DNA from: Bacillota bacterium
GTDB lineage: Bacteria; Bacillota; Clostridia; Christensenellales; SZUA-584
NCBI GenBank assembly: GCA_023397655.1
Contig: JAEWTW010000053.1
Coordinates: 1-64,000, forward strand
Reading direction: 5' to 3'
Length of the DNA stretch: 64,000 bases
Shown: positions 49,951 to 57,745 of the stretch, piece by piece
Layout: each line of letters starts with the position of its first letter
Position numbering within the stretch: position 1 is the stretch's first letter
Notes under the pieces: generated by a model
Databases searched by the model: none
What the model saw: only the letters and a program-made list of their open reading frames with translations
What the model was told of the DNA's origin: nothing
Made by a program: the position numbers and the translations under genes

Positions 49951-50096
49951 CGTATCTATCCTTTCCGTTTACGCATATTCTACTCCCCTGCAGCGCCACC
50001 GCGCAACAGCCAAAGCGTCTTTACCAAAACCTGATGGATGAAACGTCTCCGAATGTGTTATAATGCGCTGTATAATCCATTATAAGGAGATTCCCG

Positions 50097-50711
50097 ATGA
50101 GAAAAATCGTTGTGATAATATCCCTGTTGCTGTGCATTGCCCTGCTGCCCGCCTGCGCCCAGCACGCACCCGAGGCGGACCTCACCAAACCGCATGTAAC
50201 CGTGTCACTGAGCTACGCGGACGGTCTCAAATACGCACCGTCGTTCGCGGTGTGGGTGGAGGATGAAGCAGGCAACACCGCCACGCTGTTCGCCACGGAC
50301 AAGGTGGCCACCGGACTGAAGAACCGCCCCCAGACGCTGCCCGTCTGGACGGGCCTGCGCGAAGCGGATGCGGCTTCCGGCGCGACGCCCAGTGATAAAG
50401 CAGAGCTGACGCTGAACATACCCGACGAATTCGCGGGCAAGAAGCTCAAAGTATTCGTCGAAGCTAACGCATCCTACGACTTCAACGACTTTTACGCCGA
50501 GGGGCTGGAGGAAGGCGCCGAGGGCTACAGCGATGTGAACGGTCAGCCTTCCGCGATATGGACCGCCGACATGGACACGGCGCAGTCCGGCTCAGCCACA
50601 CTGGAGATGACCGCCGTGGGCGATGTGCTGGGTGCGGACCATGATCTGCACGGCACGACGAACATCACCGCGCCGGTACTGACGACTGTTAAGGTGACGT
50701 GGGAGGTGTAA
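50097..50711 (+). CDS. Lipoprotein with DUF2271-like domain
   Basis: A 204-residue lipoprotein. Lipobox LLPAC (Cys19). The domain contains LKYAPSFAVWVEDEAGNTAT, LKNRPQTLPVWTGLREADAA, then SGATPSDKAELTLNIPDEFA and KLKVFVEANASYDFNDFY, similar to DUF2271 periplasmic proteins. The segment DAASGAT fits the DxxSGAT pattern used by ApbE to attach FMN to threonine, although in DUF2271 it may be structural. AAGGAGAT precedes the ATG. Confidence 0.72.
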   Translation: MRKIVVIISLLLCIALLPACAQHAPEADLTKPHVTVSLSYADGLKYAPSFAVWVEDEAGNTATLFATDKVATGLKNRPQTLPVWTGLREADAASGATPSDKAELTLNIPDEFAGKKLKVFVEANASYDFNDFYAEGLEEGAEGYSDVNGQPSAIWTADMDTAQSGSATLEMTAVGDVLGADHDLHGTTNITAPVLTTVKVTWEV

Positions 50712-50718
50712 GTAAACA

Positions 50719-53055
50719 TCATACCGGATTACAATTTGCTAATGTGCCAGTTTCAAGCGAATAATTGAGGCAGGATGAGGGTCCATGCAAATTATTCCCT
50801 AAAATAATTACTCTATACTTCGCTCTTGAACAACACAAATATAATTGATTTAATGCGGTGTAACGAAGATAATTAGCTGAAATATCACTAGTTCCACTAG
50901 TTTGAGGTACTCGACCTTCATCTACACCAACTAGAATTACACATTTAAATTCTAATCCATTAACATTATACGGTGATGATAATATGTAGTTATTGTTTCT
51001 TTTTACCTCTCCATTCAAGCCGCTAGCGTTTCTACTTTTCAGATAAAAAAAATCTCTCCCTATTTTATCTTGAGCTATGTCATCATTAAGTAACTCATCA
51101 ACAAATGAAATAACTGCTATTTCATAATTATTACAATCTGAACCGAACTCTTTTTTAATGCCACTTATATGCTTTCTAATTGAAGCTATCATTGCATCAT
51201 CATTTGCATACATATATAACTCTGGAGTTTTACAATAATGCATTTCTTTTTGGCTCAAACCACTTACGGACACTCTATATGGATTATTAAAACCGGATTC
51301 AAACACATGTGTCCCCGAAGCTATTATCGATGTACAAAAATCTGTTATCTCTTGAGAGCTGCGAAATACGGTTTGATAAGTTTGTTTATATGCACCGTTT
51401 GCAATTTCATTCTCTATATAGTCACTGAACACATCACCTCTATCTCCAATGGCTTGACTATAATCAAGAGCAAAACAAATAGGAACTTTTGTTTGATAAA
51501 TATCTTTGGTTAAATAGTGAAAAGCATATTGTTCGTTTGCATTAAATAAATGCATTTCATCAACAAATATATAATCATATCCAAGCTTTGCTCTTTCTCT
51601 TCTCCAAAAGGGTGCATTTAATCTTGATATGGCTTCTATTACAACATCATCTGTATCGTATTGATTAACTTCATCCAGATAATTTTGGTAATCTCGATAA
51701 ATATCAAAAATAAACTCCTTATCTTTTTCATGGGTAACTGGCAATCCATTTGGAATTGAATTTAATTTTTTATATTCTTTTAGGTTGCTATTTGCACGTC
51801 CTTTTATTTGTATACTAAATTCATGTTGGAGCATATACTCAAGGCTTGTAGAAAAGGTGTCATCTACTGGAAGAAGAATTTCTTGTAATTTTTTAGATAA
51901 ATGGGGAGCATATGTTGAATAATCTCTTTTGTAACATTTTTCATAGGCATCATGAATAAGAAGTCGTTGATATTCTTTTGCCATAGATGCATCAAGGTCA
52001 GTTAATTGGATATCAGTAAATCCTACATAATTTTTACACCATTCAAGCAGTGTCGTTATTATAATTTTTTGTGCTGATTTATTGCCGCCCTCTTCTAGAA
52101 ATAAATCAGCATCTTCATTCATTTTAAATGTTTCTTCAATTTCATACCTAGTTGATTCGCTATGAGCAAAGAATACTATACTAAAATATTTCCCACTTTT
52201 CTTTGCCTCATAAAGGAGTTTATAAGCTCTTAATATTAATGACATTGTTTTTCCTGTCCCAGCAGGTCCATCTACTCTAATTGGTATACTAATATCAGAA
52301 TTTTGAACTATTTTCTTCTGATATTCAGTTAACTGTAATAATTTTTGTTCAAATTGCATATATTTAAATCCTTCATTCTTTAAGCAGGTATCCTCTACAA
52401 TATAATTTTCAAATGGTTTTTTTTGTACAATCTCTTTTATCTTTTTTTTATTATCCTTTTTTTTAAGTCCCGATTGCAGTATCGAAAGAAAAATAACACT
52501 TGCATCTTCTAAAATATTAATATCAGCAACTTCATTTGTTCCTTCCGGTACATCTTCATCGTTATATTTATAGGCTAAAAGGGGACGATTAATACCAAAC
52601 TCTGTCAACCTTCTTGCTCCAGGTTGCCTTTCAAGTACTAGCCTTTTATTTTGTTTTCCATTCATATTGTATTTAAATGGAAATATAATAAGTTTTGTGT
52701 GAACAACTCGCTCAGAGGAAGTAAATGGTTGATATCTCCAAAATCGAATTGCTGCCCTAAATGATTTTTGTAAAACGATGTGCACATTTTCAAGTGTATC
52801 ATGTTCTGCTGTAATAAGATTACATTGTTCTAAGTCAAATATTAGAAATTGTTTTTCATCATGTTTATTTCCAATAAAGAAAAGCCCCCCATCTCTATTT
52901 ATTGAAAACACCTCTTCTATTTCATAAGGACGACCATCACAAATACTTTTAATAAATTCATGAGCTTGCTCAAACTCATAGCTTTGGAGTTCTTGAGTTC
53001 TTATCATTGCTTCAATAGCAGACATTTCAAAGAGTAAAAATTTTATATTTGACAT
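50719..53055 (-). CDS. UvrD-like SF1 helicase with N-terminal extension
   Basis: A 778-residue superfamily 1 helicase-like ATPase. Residues 1 to about 240 are an unrecognised domain. Walker A is RVDGPAGTGKTMSLILRAYK (about 262), Walker B YDYIFVDEMHLFNANEQYAF, motif III-IV FALDYSQAIGDRG and QTVFRSSQEITDFC, motif V NVNGLEFKCVILVGVDEGRV, motif VI LNQLYLCCSRAKYRVIIL. It is strongly AT-rich compared with its surroundings. ATG or the adjacent GTG may be used; GAGGAT overlaps the upstream stop, 5 bases away. A DNA-directed role with the partner gene is inferred. Confidence 0.82.
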   Translation of the reverse strand: MSNIKFLLFEMSAIEAMIRTQELQSYEFEQAHEFIKSICDGRPYEIEEVFSINRDGGLFFIGNKHDEKQFLIFDLEQCNLITAEHDTLENVHIVLQKSFRAAIRFWRYQPFTSSERVVHTKLIIFPFKYNMNGKQNKRLVLERQPGARRLTEFGINRPLLAYKYNDEDVPEGTNEVADINILEDASVIFLSILQSGLKKKDNKKKIKEIVQKKPFENYIVEDTCLKNEGFKYMQFEQKLLQLTEYQKKIVQNSDISIPIRVDGPAGTGKTMSLILRAYKLLYEAKKSGKYFSIVFFAHSESTRYEIEETFKMNEDADLFLEEGGNKSAQKIIITTLLEWCKNYVGFTDIQLTDLDASMAKEYQRLLIHDAYEKCYKRDYSTYAPHLSKKLQEILLPVDDTFSTSLEYMLQHEFSIQIKGRANSNLKEYKKLNSIPNGLPVTHEKDKEFIFDIYRDYQNYLDEVNQYDTDDVVIEAISRLNAPFWRRERAKLGYDYIFVDEMHLFNANEQYAFHYLTKDIYQTKVPICFALDYSQAIGDRGDVFSDYIENEIANGAYKQTYQTVFRSSQEITDFCTSIIASGTHVFESGFNNPYRVSVSGLSQKEMHYCKTPELYMYANDDAMIASIRKHISGIKKEFGSDCNNYEIAVISFVDELLNDDIAQDKIGRDFFYLKSRNASGLNGEVKRNNNYILSSPYNVNGLEFKCVILVGVDEGRVPQTSGTSDISANYLRYTALNQLYLCCSRAKYRVIILGNNLHGPSSCLNYSLETGTLANCNPV

Positions 53056-53060
53056 CACAT

Positions 53061-53888
53061 TTAATCCTCAATTCCATATTTTTTGAATAATATATCAATA
53101 TCATCATCTGATGGTTTATCAATACCAATTCGTATAAATGAAAAGGAAAATTTCTGCATTAACCACTCAATACATGGAGATTTTATTTGGCCTATTACTG
53201 TTATAAAATCAGTTTCATCCTCGAGAAAAGTTGACTTATTGAAACTAATACGTTCTTCAGGTTTTAAAATCAAATAATCAAGCTCATCTTTCTCTAATCT
53301 TTCCACAAGTTCCATAGGAAATTGATATAAATCTAACAAGTCAACAATGATTCCTTCTTTGCTACTTGAAGTATTATTATACTCAGATACTGATATATAA
53401 CAAAAATGAGTATTCTTTTCATTGGATATTTCTTTAAGTTTATCTCTTGCTTTTAGTAATATTTTTTTATAGTATGCATGTTCAGTAATAATAGCTTTAT
53501 TATTTAGCATCTTTTTATATTCAAGATATTCTTCCCATTTTTTATATAATAAATCTTGATTTTTTATCTTTATCTCTTTGTCTTTAATATTTTTTATAAT
53601 TTCTTCTAAAGAAAAATCTTCTATTATATGGAAGTTTATATTATGTTTTAATGACCAGTCTTTTAAATAATTACTTTTTGTTTTAATTAATTCTTCTATA
53701 GCTAAATTTAAACCGATTTGATTTACCCATTCTTCGACGTTTAAAGCAGAGATAACATATGCTCTTGAAATTTTACAATTAGCCAAATCACATCTTGCTG
53801 ATATAATTATACCATAGCATGGTATGTTTGGATATTTTTCAGAACGAAGACCATAAATAAGTGTTCCTTGGGTAATTGTGTTATGCAT
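53061..53888 (-). CDS. Helicase partner protein with CDL motif
   Basis: A 275-residue protein. The start shows QGTLIYGLRSEKYPNIPCYG, then IIISARCDLANCKISRAYVI: a strand followed by Cys-Asp-Leu, a motif I have seen in uncharacterised genes of mobile and defence loci. The middle is Lys/Glu-rich and helical (about 90-165); the end is FSFIRIGIDKPSDDDIDILF. The ATG at 53888 is set by TTTGGAG. It precedes the helicase in a tight pair. No catalytic function is recognised. Confidence 0.7.
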   Translation of the reverse strand: MHNTITQGTLIYGLRSEKYPNIPCYGIIISARCDLANCKISRAYVISALNVEEWVNQIGLNLAIEELIKTKSNYLKDWSLKHNINFHIIEDFSLEEIIKNIKDKEIKIKNQDLLYKKWEEYLEYKKMLNNKAIITEHAYYKKILLKARDKLKEISNEKNTHFCYISVSEYNNTSSSKEGIIVDLLDLYQFPMELVERLEKDELDYLILKPEERISFNKSTFLEDETDFITVIGQIKSPCIEWLMQKFSFSFIRIGIDKPSDDDIDILFKKYGIED

Positions 53889-53979
53889 ATAAATCTCCAA
53901 AATATTAAAGAGAATAATTATTACTAATTAGCATTATACTACACACTTACCAACTAAAATACAACAGCAAAGTACAAAA

Positions 53980-54005
53980 AACCCATGTCGCTTTCGACAT
54001 GGGTT
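53980..54005 (-). terminator. Terminator after the DUF434 gene
   Basis: AACCCATGTCG (53980-53990) and CGACATGGGTT (53995-54005), 11 bp with a 4-base loop; TTTT follows on the minus strand. Confidence 0.85.
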
Positions 54006-54014
54006 CTTACAGCG

Positions 54015-54062
54015 GGGTCTGAGGCTGAACCTCCAGCGGAGCGCGAGGCAGCGCCTCCCAAC
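54015..54062. repeat. Dispersed two-hairpin repeat, copy 2
   Basis: GGTCTG, hairpin GAGG/CCTC (54021-54033), CAGCGG, hairpin GAGGC-AGC-GCCTC (54045-54057). Same element order and orientation as 3085-3132. Confidence 0.5.
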
Positions 54063-54082
54063 CGAATCCCTTCAATCTCGAA

Positions 54083-54808
54083 CTACCAATCCAACGAATC
54101 CCCCATCACGTCCACGATCCACACGTCCGAAACCTCGGGTATCAGAATCCCGTTTAGGTTCAGCCACGAAGGGCATCGGTCGAGTATAGCGCTGTCGCTG
54201 GTGACGGCGTTGGGGAGATCGTACAGCACCGCGTCCACGTTGGACACCAGCTCGATGCCCACGGGCAGGCCCGCCTCCTCCGCCAGCTCCGCGATACGTA
54301 CCTTGAGCCGTCCGGAGTTGGATACCGGCGCGTCCAGCCAGAACACCGCGCGCGATACGGCGAGCGATTGCAGGCGTGAGATCACGGCGCGGATGGCAGC
54401 GTCTGTTCTGCCGATTAGCCGGTAGGTACCGCGCAGCCCGGCGAGGTCGCGGAACGTGCCGTCCATACAGCGCAATACGGGTGAGCCGGACATCGCCACC
54501 TCCAGCGTGATGATCAGGTTGAAGCCGTCGATGTGCACCTCCGCGCCCGCAACGGCTTCGGGAGCAAGCTGCTTGGAACGGCGCACGGCGATGTCTTCCC
54601 GCGCCGCGACGACGCGTGTGAGCGCCACGCGCTGCCGCTCGGACAGCAGATAATGGTTGCCCACGAACGTGGACGCGCCCTTGATGGGGTAGCCGCGGTT
54701 CAACAGAAAATACAGCTCGTCCCCCGCGCGCCGAAGCTTTGGGAGCGCCTCGCCCGAAAAATCCCGTTTGTCGTCCGGCGAATAACCACGTCTTGTGGAA
54801 TCGGACAT
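54083..54808 (-). CDS. DUF434 domain protein
   Basis: A 241-residue protein. Residues about 8-62 are DUF434 (RGYSPDDKRDFSGEALPKLR, ELYFLLNRGYPIKGASTFVG, NHYLLSERQRVAL). The C-terminal part, with EVHIDGFNLIITLEVAMSGS and RAVFWLDAPVSNSGRLKVRI, is the DUF5616 region that looks PIN- or toprim-like with conserved acids. Function unknown; broadly conserved in bacteria and archaea. AAAGGAAAG precedes the ATG. Confidence 0.85.
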   Translation of the reverse strand: MSDSTRRGYSPDDKRDFSGEALPKLRRAGDELYFLLNRGYPIKGASTFVGNHYLLSERQRVALTRVVAAREDIAVRRSKQLAPEAVAGAEVHIDGFNLIITLEVAMSGSPVLRCMDGTFRDLAGLRGTYRLIGRTDAAIRAVISRLQSLAVSRAVFWLDAPVSNSGRLKVRIAELAEEAGLPVGIELVSNVDAVLYDLPNAVTSDSAILDRCPSWLNLNGILIPEVSDVWIVDVMGDSLDW

Positions 54809-54886
54809 TGGCAGCTTTCCTTTCGTTCATTTACCTCTATTTTACCATAAGGTGCACGGCTTGTCCCGCCTGCGTCAGCGGAGTTG

Positions 54887-55186
54887 TCAACTGCTGTTCA
54901 AGTCGTCCCGCGAGGCCTTGTAGGATATCATCGTGCCGACCGACGCGACGAAGTTACCAAGTATGTTCTCCTGAGTGGGCGTCAAGCCCTCCGTCATGAT
55001 GTTGGTGAGTATGGCCGCGAGTATTGTGCCCATCTGCGATGGCAGCACCTCCAGCCATATCTTAGGCGCAAACTGGCTGCACAGATCGTCGATGTCGTCC
55101 TGGGTGACATCGCACTCGGCGAGAACGTCTGAATCGGCGGAAGCCTCGGTGTTTTGGCCCGTATCTTTGCCTTCTTGTTCGCTCAT
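54887..55186 (-). CDS. Small hypothetical protein
   Basis: A 99-residue protein with an acidic N-terminus (SEQEGKDTGQNTEASADSDV) and a C-terminal half of two amphipathic helices (IWLEVLPSQMGTILAAILTN; TPTQENILGNFVASVGTMIS). AAAGGG lies 9 bases before the ATG at 55186. No family recognised. Confidence 0.65.
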   Translation of the reverse strand: MSEQEGKDTGQNTEASADSDVLAECDVTQDDIDDLCSQFAPKIWLEVLPSQMGTILAAILTNIMTEGLTPTQENILGNFVASVGTMISYKASRDDLNSS

Positions 55187-55293
55187 CGCACCAACCCTTT
55201 CAACCGATATCAACCCCCGGTACGCGGGTCTATAGCTATTGTATTCGAAACCCGGCCAAGTGTCCCAGCGCCAACGTTAATGCAAGCTGTTAT

Positions 55294-55312
55294 TATTAAC
55301 AGTTTGTTCATG
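55294..55312 (+). promoter_or_regulatory. Shared upstream motif, copy 1
   Basis: TATTAACAGTTTGTTCATG, 109 bases before the 55421 lipoprotein start; the identical 19 bases recur at 55893-55911, 116 bases before the 56027 lipoprotein start. Looser similarity continues for about 25 bases (ACAGC, ACATTT). Confidence 0.6.
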
Positions 55313-55420
55313 CCTTCGTCACAGCCTGTTCGACATTTCCGTTATCCCTTCAGGTAAAATAATACCATCATAGGTATTTGATGATATTTGTATCCGGCCT
55401 CTGCCGGGGAAAGGATCTGT

Positions 55421-55831
55421 ATGAATCGTCACACGTATGGAAAAACACTGTTGATAACGGCTCTATCTGTATTGCTTATCGCTGTACTTGCCGTCGGATG
55501 TTCGGCTCCAAAACCTGCTGCCATCATCGTGACGCCGTCGCCCGCGGCAGCCAAGGAACTGCCCGCTTCTCCGACGCCTGCGGAGACCAGTCTACAGACG
55601 CCGCCCGCTAAAACCCCGGAACCAACCGCAGATGCCACAGCCAGCGCGACAGCCCCCGCTGCTCAGTCTTCCGGCGCAGACGTGACTTCCGGTGCGACAC
55701 TACCCGGCGGAGATACGCCCGCAGCCACTGCCCCCAGCCAAAGTAGCGGCGCTGACGTGACCTCAGGCGCCACCTTACCGGGTAATCATGGTTCCGGCGA
55801 GGACGACGAGGACGATGATGACGACGACTGA
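55421..55831 (+). CDS. Short disordered lipoprotein with two DxxSGAT motifs
   Basis: A 136-residue lipoprotein. The signal peptide ends LAVGC (Cys27). The remainder has no obvious fold: Pro/Ala/Thr-rich linker, then two copies of QSSGADVTSGATLPG at about 91-105 and 116-130, and an acidic tail GEDDEDDDDDD. DVTSGAT matches the DxxSGAT consensus at which ApbE links FMN to threonine. GGGAAAGGA precedes the ATG at 55421. Flavinylation is inferred only from the motif; no ApbE gene is in the window. Confidence 0.72.
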   Translation: MNRHTYGKTLLITALSVLLIAVLAVGCSAPKPAAIIVTPSPAAAKELPASPTPAETSLQTPPAKTPEPTADATASATAPAAQSSGADVTSGATLPGGDTPAATAPSQSSGADVTSGATLPGNHGSGEDDEDDDDDD

Positions 55832-55892
55832 AATGTATAAACAATTCCCCGGTAATCCACCCTTATCAGAGCGGCTGTTTTTCAGCTTTCTT

Positions 55893-55911
55893 TATTAACA
55901 GTTTGTTCATG
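55893..55911 (+). promoter_or_regulatory. Shared upstream motif, copy 2
   Basis: Identical 19-base copy of the motif at 55294-55312; a TAATATA box follows about 45 bases downstream. Confidence 0.6.
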
Positions 55912-56026
55912 TTAGTGTTACAGCATGTATCACATTTTCCAACGCCGCTGTGCTAATATACTTTTGTCGAAGATGACACGAAACTAGAAGCGAGATGACA
56001 TAAAAAGTGACTCTGAAAGGATGGAA

Positions 56027-56245
56027 ATGTCGGCAACGATGCGCTTCAATCTGATTATACTGGCAGCCGTCGCATTGGTGCTGGTTGCGGCGCTGTCCGC
56101 GGGGTGCGGTCCCACCAGAACGGTGGTCAGCTCAACGCCTGCGCCCTCGGCCACAGCCGCCTTAAGCGGTTCGGCGGTGATATTGCCCATTGAAAGTCTG
56201 CCGCCGCTGCCGGGTGCAATGTCCGGCGAGGCTTCGCAGCCATAA
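56027..56245 (+). CDS. Very small lipoprotein
   Basis: A 72-residue lipoprotein: hydrophobic signal (FNLIILAAVALVLVAALSAG, then Cys) followed by a short Thr/Pro/Ala-rich tail ending LPPLPGAMSGEASQP. AAAGGA sets the ATG at 56027 rather than the one six bases upstream. It shares a 19-base upstream motif with the preceding lipoprotein. A hairpin GAGGCTTCGC/GCGAAGCCTC (56228-56259) spans its stop codon. Confidence 0.65.
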   Translation: MSATMRFNLIILAAVALVLVAALSAGCGPTRTVVSSTPAPSATAALSGSAVILPIESLPPLPGAMSGEASQP

Positions 56246-56496
56246 GCAAGCGAAGCCTCACGGCGGGCAGCGCTGTTCTATTGCTAATTCCATGACCATA
56301 TAGCCCTTTTTCTATCTTGGCCGCCAGAGCCCTCCGGCGGCAAACAGTCTCCGCCGATCTGCGGATGGTCCCGCAACCTGTTTCCGTCAGACCGGCGGGG
56401 CATCGTTTTTTTAAGCAGCCAGATGGCTTCTTCTGCACAGTTAAAATGCATCAGCTTGGACAGCGGCATATCGCGGCTCTTTTTTTTCGCCGAATG

Positions 56497-56525
56497 TTGA
56501 CAATCTGTTTTCCACGCAGTATGAT
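56497..56525 (+). promoter_or_regulatory. Promoter of the TetR-ATC hydrolase pair
   Basis: TTGACA (56497-56502), 17-base spacer, TATGAT (56520-56525). The operator begins at the next base, so repressor binding would cover the transcription start. Confidence 0.8.
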
Positions 56526-56541
56526 TCTAACGTACGTTAGA
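56526..56541 (+). promoter_or_regulatory. TetR operator 1
   Basis: TCTAACGTACGTTAGA, a perfect 16-base palindrome directly after the -10 box. Confidence 0.8.
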
Positions 56542-56562
56542 TATAACTCAAAGGATCATCCG

Positions 56563-57114
56563 ATGACGCAGGAGTTCAAGAACAGCATCAAGCAGGTAGC
56601 CGTGCGCCAGTTCCACCGCGACGGCTTTCACGGCACCACCATACGCAATATCGCGCGGGAAGCGGGCTGCTCGCTGCCCATGGTGTATTACTACTACCAG
56701 AGCAAGCAGGCGTTGTTCCACGAAATTATCTCTGAGGACTACTTCGCGCTGATCACCCGGCTGGCACGGCAGCGCACCGAGTCGGACGCGCTGGACTTCT
56801 ACACGCATTTCGTGCTCAGCGCCATGGATCTGTCCGAACACGACCGCATGATCTACCGCCTCGGCATTAAGGTATACCTCGGCTTCGACGGCGATGAAAC
56901 GCTGTACGCGATGATGGACGAGTGGGAGCGCTCAATACTCCCCCGCCACTACGAGCGTCTGCTCCCCGCGCTGGAAGGCCGACAAAATCCCGAAGCCGTG
57001 GTACGCGCGCTGGTGCACCTGCTGGAAAACCTGATCGAGAGCGTCGTCGTCAAGCAGCGCCCGCTGTCCGAAACACAGATACGTGAGGAGCTGGCCGTGA
57101 TACTGAAACCCTGA
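56563..57114 (+). CDS. TetR family transcriptional regulator
   Basis: A 183-residue repressor. The helix-turn-helix is KNSIKQVAVRQFHRDGFHGT, TIRNIAREAGCSLPMVYYYY, QSKQALFHEIISEDYF (residues 5-57). The C-terminal half would bind a ligand. AAAGGA precedes the ATG at 56563. A near-perfect promoter with a palindromic operator lies upstream and a one-base variant lies before the next gene, so it should control itself and the ATC-hydrolase-like gene. Confidence 0.92.
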   Translation: MTQEFKNSIKQVAVRQFHRDGFHGTTIRNIAREAGCSLPMVYYYYQSKQALFHEIISEDYFALITRLARQRTESDALDFYTHFVLSAMDLSEHDRMIYRLGIKVYLGFDGDETLYAMMDEWERSILPRHYERLLPALEGRQNPEAVVRALVHLLENLIESVVVKQRPLSETQIREELAVILKP

Positions 57115-57172
57115 CGCATGACACTAGTAACGATAATCAGCCGCCTCAGTGCGGCTTAAAAAATCATTCAAA

Positions 57173-57188
57173 TCTAACGAACGTTAGA
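57173..57188 (+). promoter_or_regulatory. TetR operator 2
   Basis: TCTAACGAACGTTAGA, differing from operator 1 by one central base, 15 bases before the start of the downstream gene and overlapping its leader. Confidence 0.75.
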
Positions 57189-57202
57189 GAAAGGGAACAA
57201 TC

Positions 57203-57643
57203 ATGGAAACGGATAAGAAACTGTCCATTATGCAGAACACCTACGCCGCCGTGCTGGCGGAAACCGCCAACACCTATCAGCGTCTGGGCGCGCTGGATAA
57301 AGTGGTGGCTGCGAAGGCGCAGCGACAGGCGCAGACTGCCCCGATGATGAACGCCCAGCTGGGCATCACCTCCGTGCCTGAAGTATTCACTGTGATGGCC
57401 GGCGTGTTCGGCTGCGCCAACTGGACGGTGGAACAGACGGCGGAGGGCTATGCCGCACGAGCCACAGCGTGCAAGCTCTGCGCACTTTCCAAAATGCTGG
57501 GCGGTGCAAACGCATGCAACGGCTGGTGTCTTGACCCGATGCGCGCGATGGTACAGGCGGTGGACGGCAGCGTCACCGGCTTTATGGTACACAGCACGCT
57601 GATGGACGGCGACTGCTGCAGCGTCTCCATCAAAACGACCTGA
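57203..57643 (+). CDS. L-2-amino-thiazoline-4-carboxylic acid hydrolase-like protein
   Basis: A 146-residue protein with the ATC hydrolase family core: ARATACKLCALSKMLGGANA, CNGWCLDPMRAMVQ and HSTLMDGDCCSVSI. The cysteines are conserved in the family, which in Pseudomonas participates in conversion of 2-aminothiazoline carboxylate to cysteine. Many family members next to TetR regulators have unknown substrates. GAAAGGGA precedes the ATG. It is controlled, by inference, through operator 2. Confidence 0.82.
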   Translation: METDKKLSIMQNTYAAVLAETANTYQRLGALDKVVAAKAQRQAQTAPMMNAQLGITSVPEVFTVMAGVFGCANWTVEQTAEGYAARATACKLCALSKMLGGANACNGWCLDPMRAMVQAVDGSVTGFMVHSTLMDGDCCSVSIKTT

Positions 57644-57745
57644 ACCCGGCAAAAACCCCTGCCGTGCCCCCTGTGCAGCCACTGTGGTTCGTAATAACAT
57701 GACAGAAAACAGCATTCGTGCCCCTTATTTGAAAGGTGTGTTTCC

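Larger units (their letters stand above)
56246..56562. other. Intergenic region before the TetR gene
   Basis: No supported gene. It holds hairpins (GCCGCC/GGCGGC near 56320), T-runs near 56406 and 56478, and the TetR promoter/operator listed separately. Confidence 0.45.

Noticed and set aside
50719..53888. Gabija system
   Set aside because: The helicase is UvrD-like, but the partner has no OLD-family ATPase/Toprim nuclease features.
54072..54830. Overlapping minus-strand frame across the DUF434 gene
   Set aside because: Arg/Gly-rich product without motifs; the DUF434 frame has conserved domains and a correctly spaced ribosome site.
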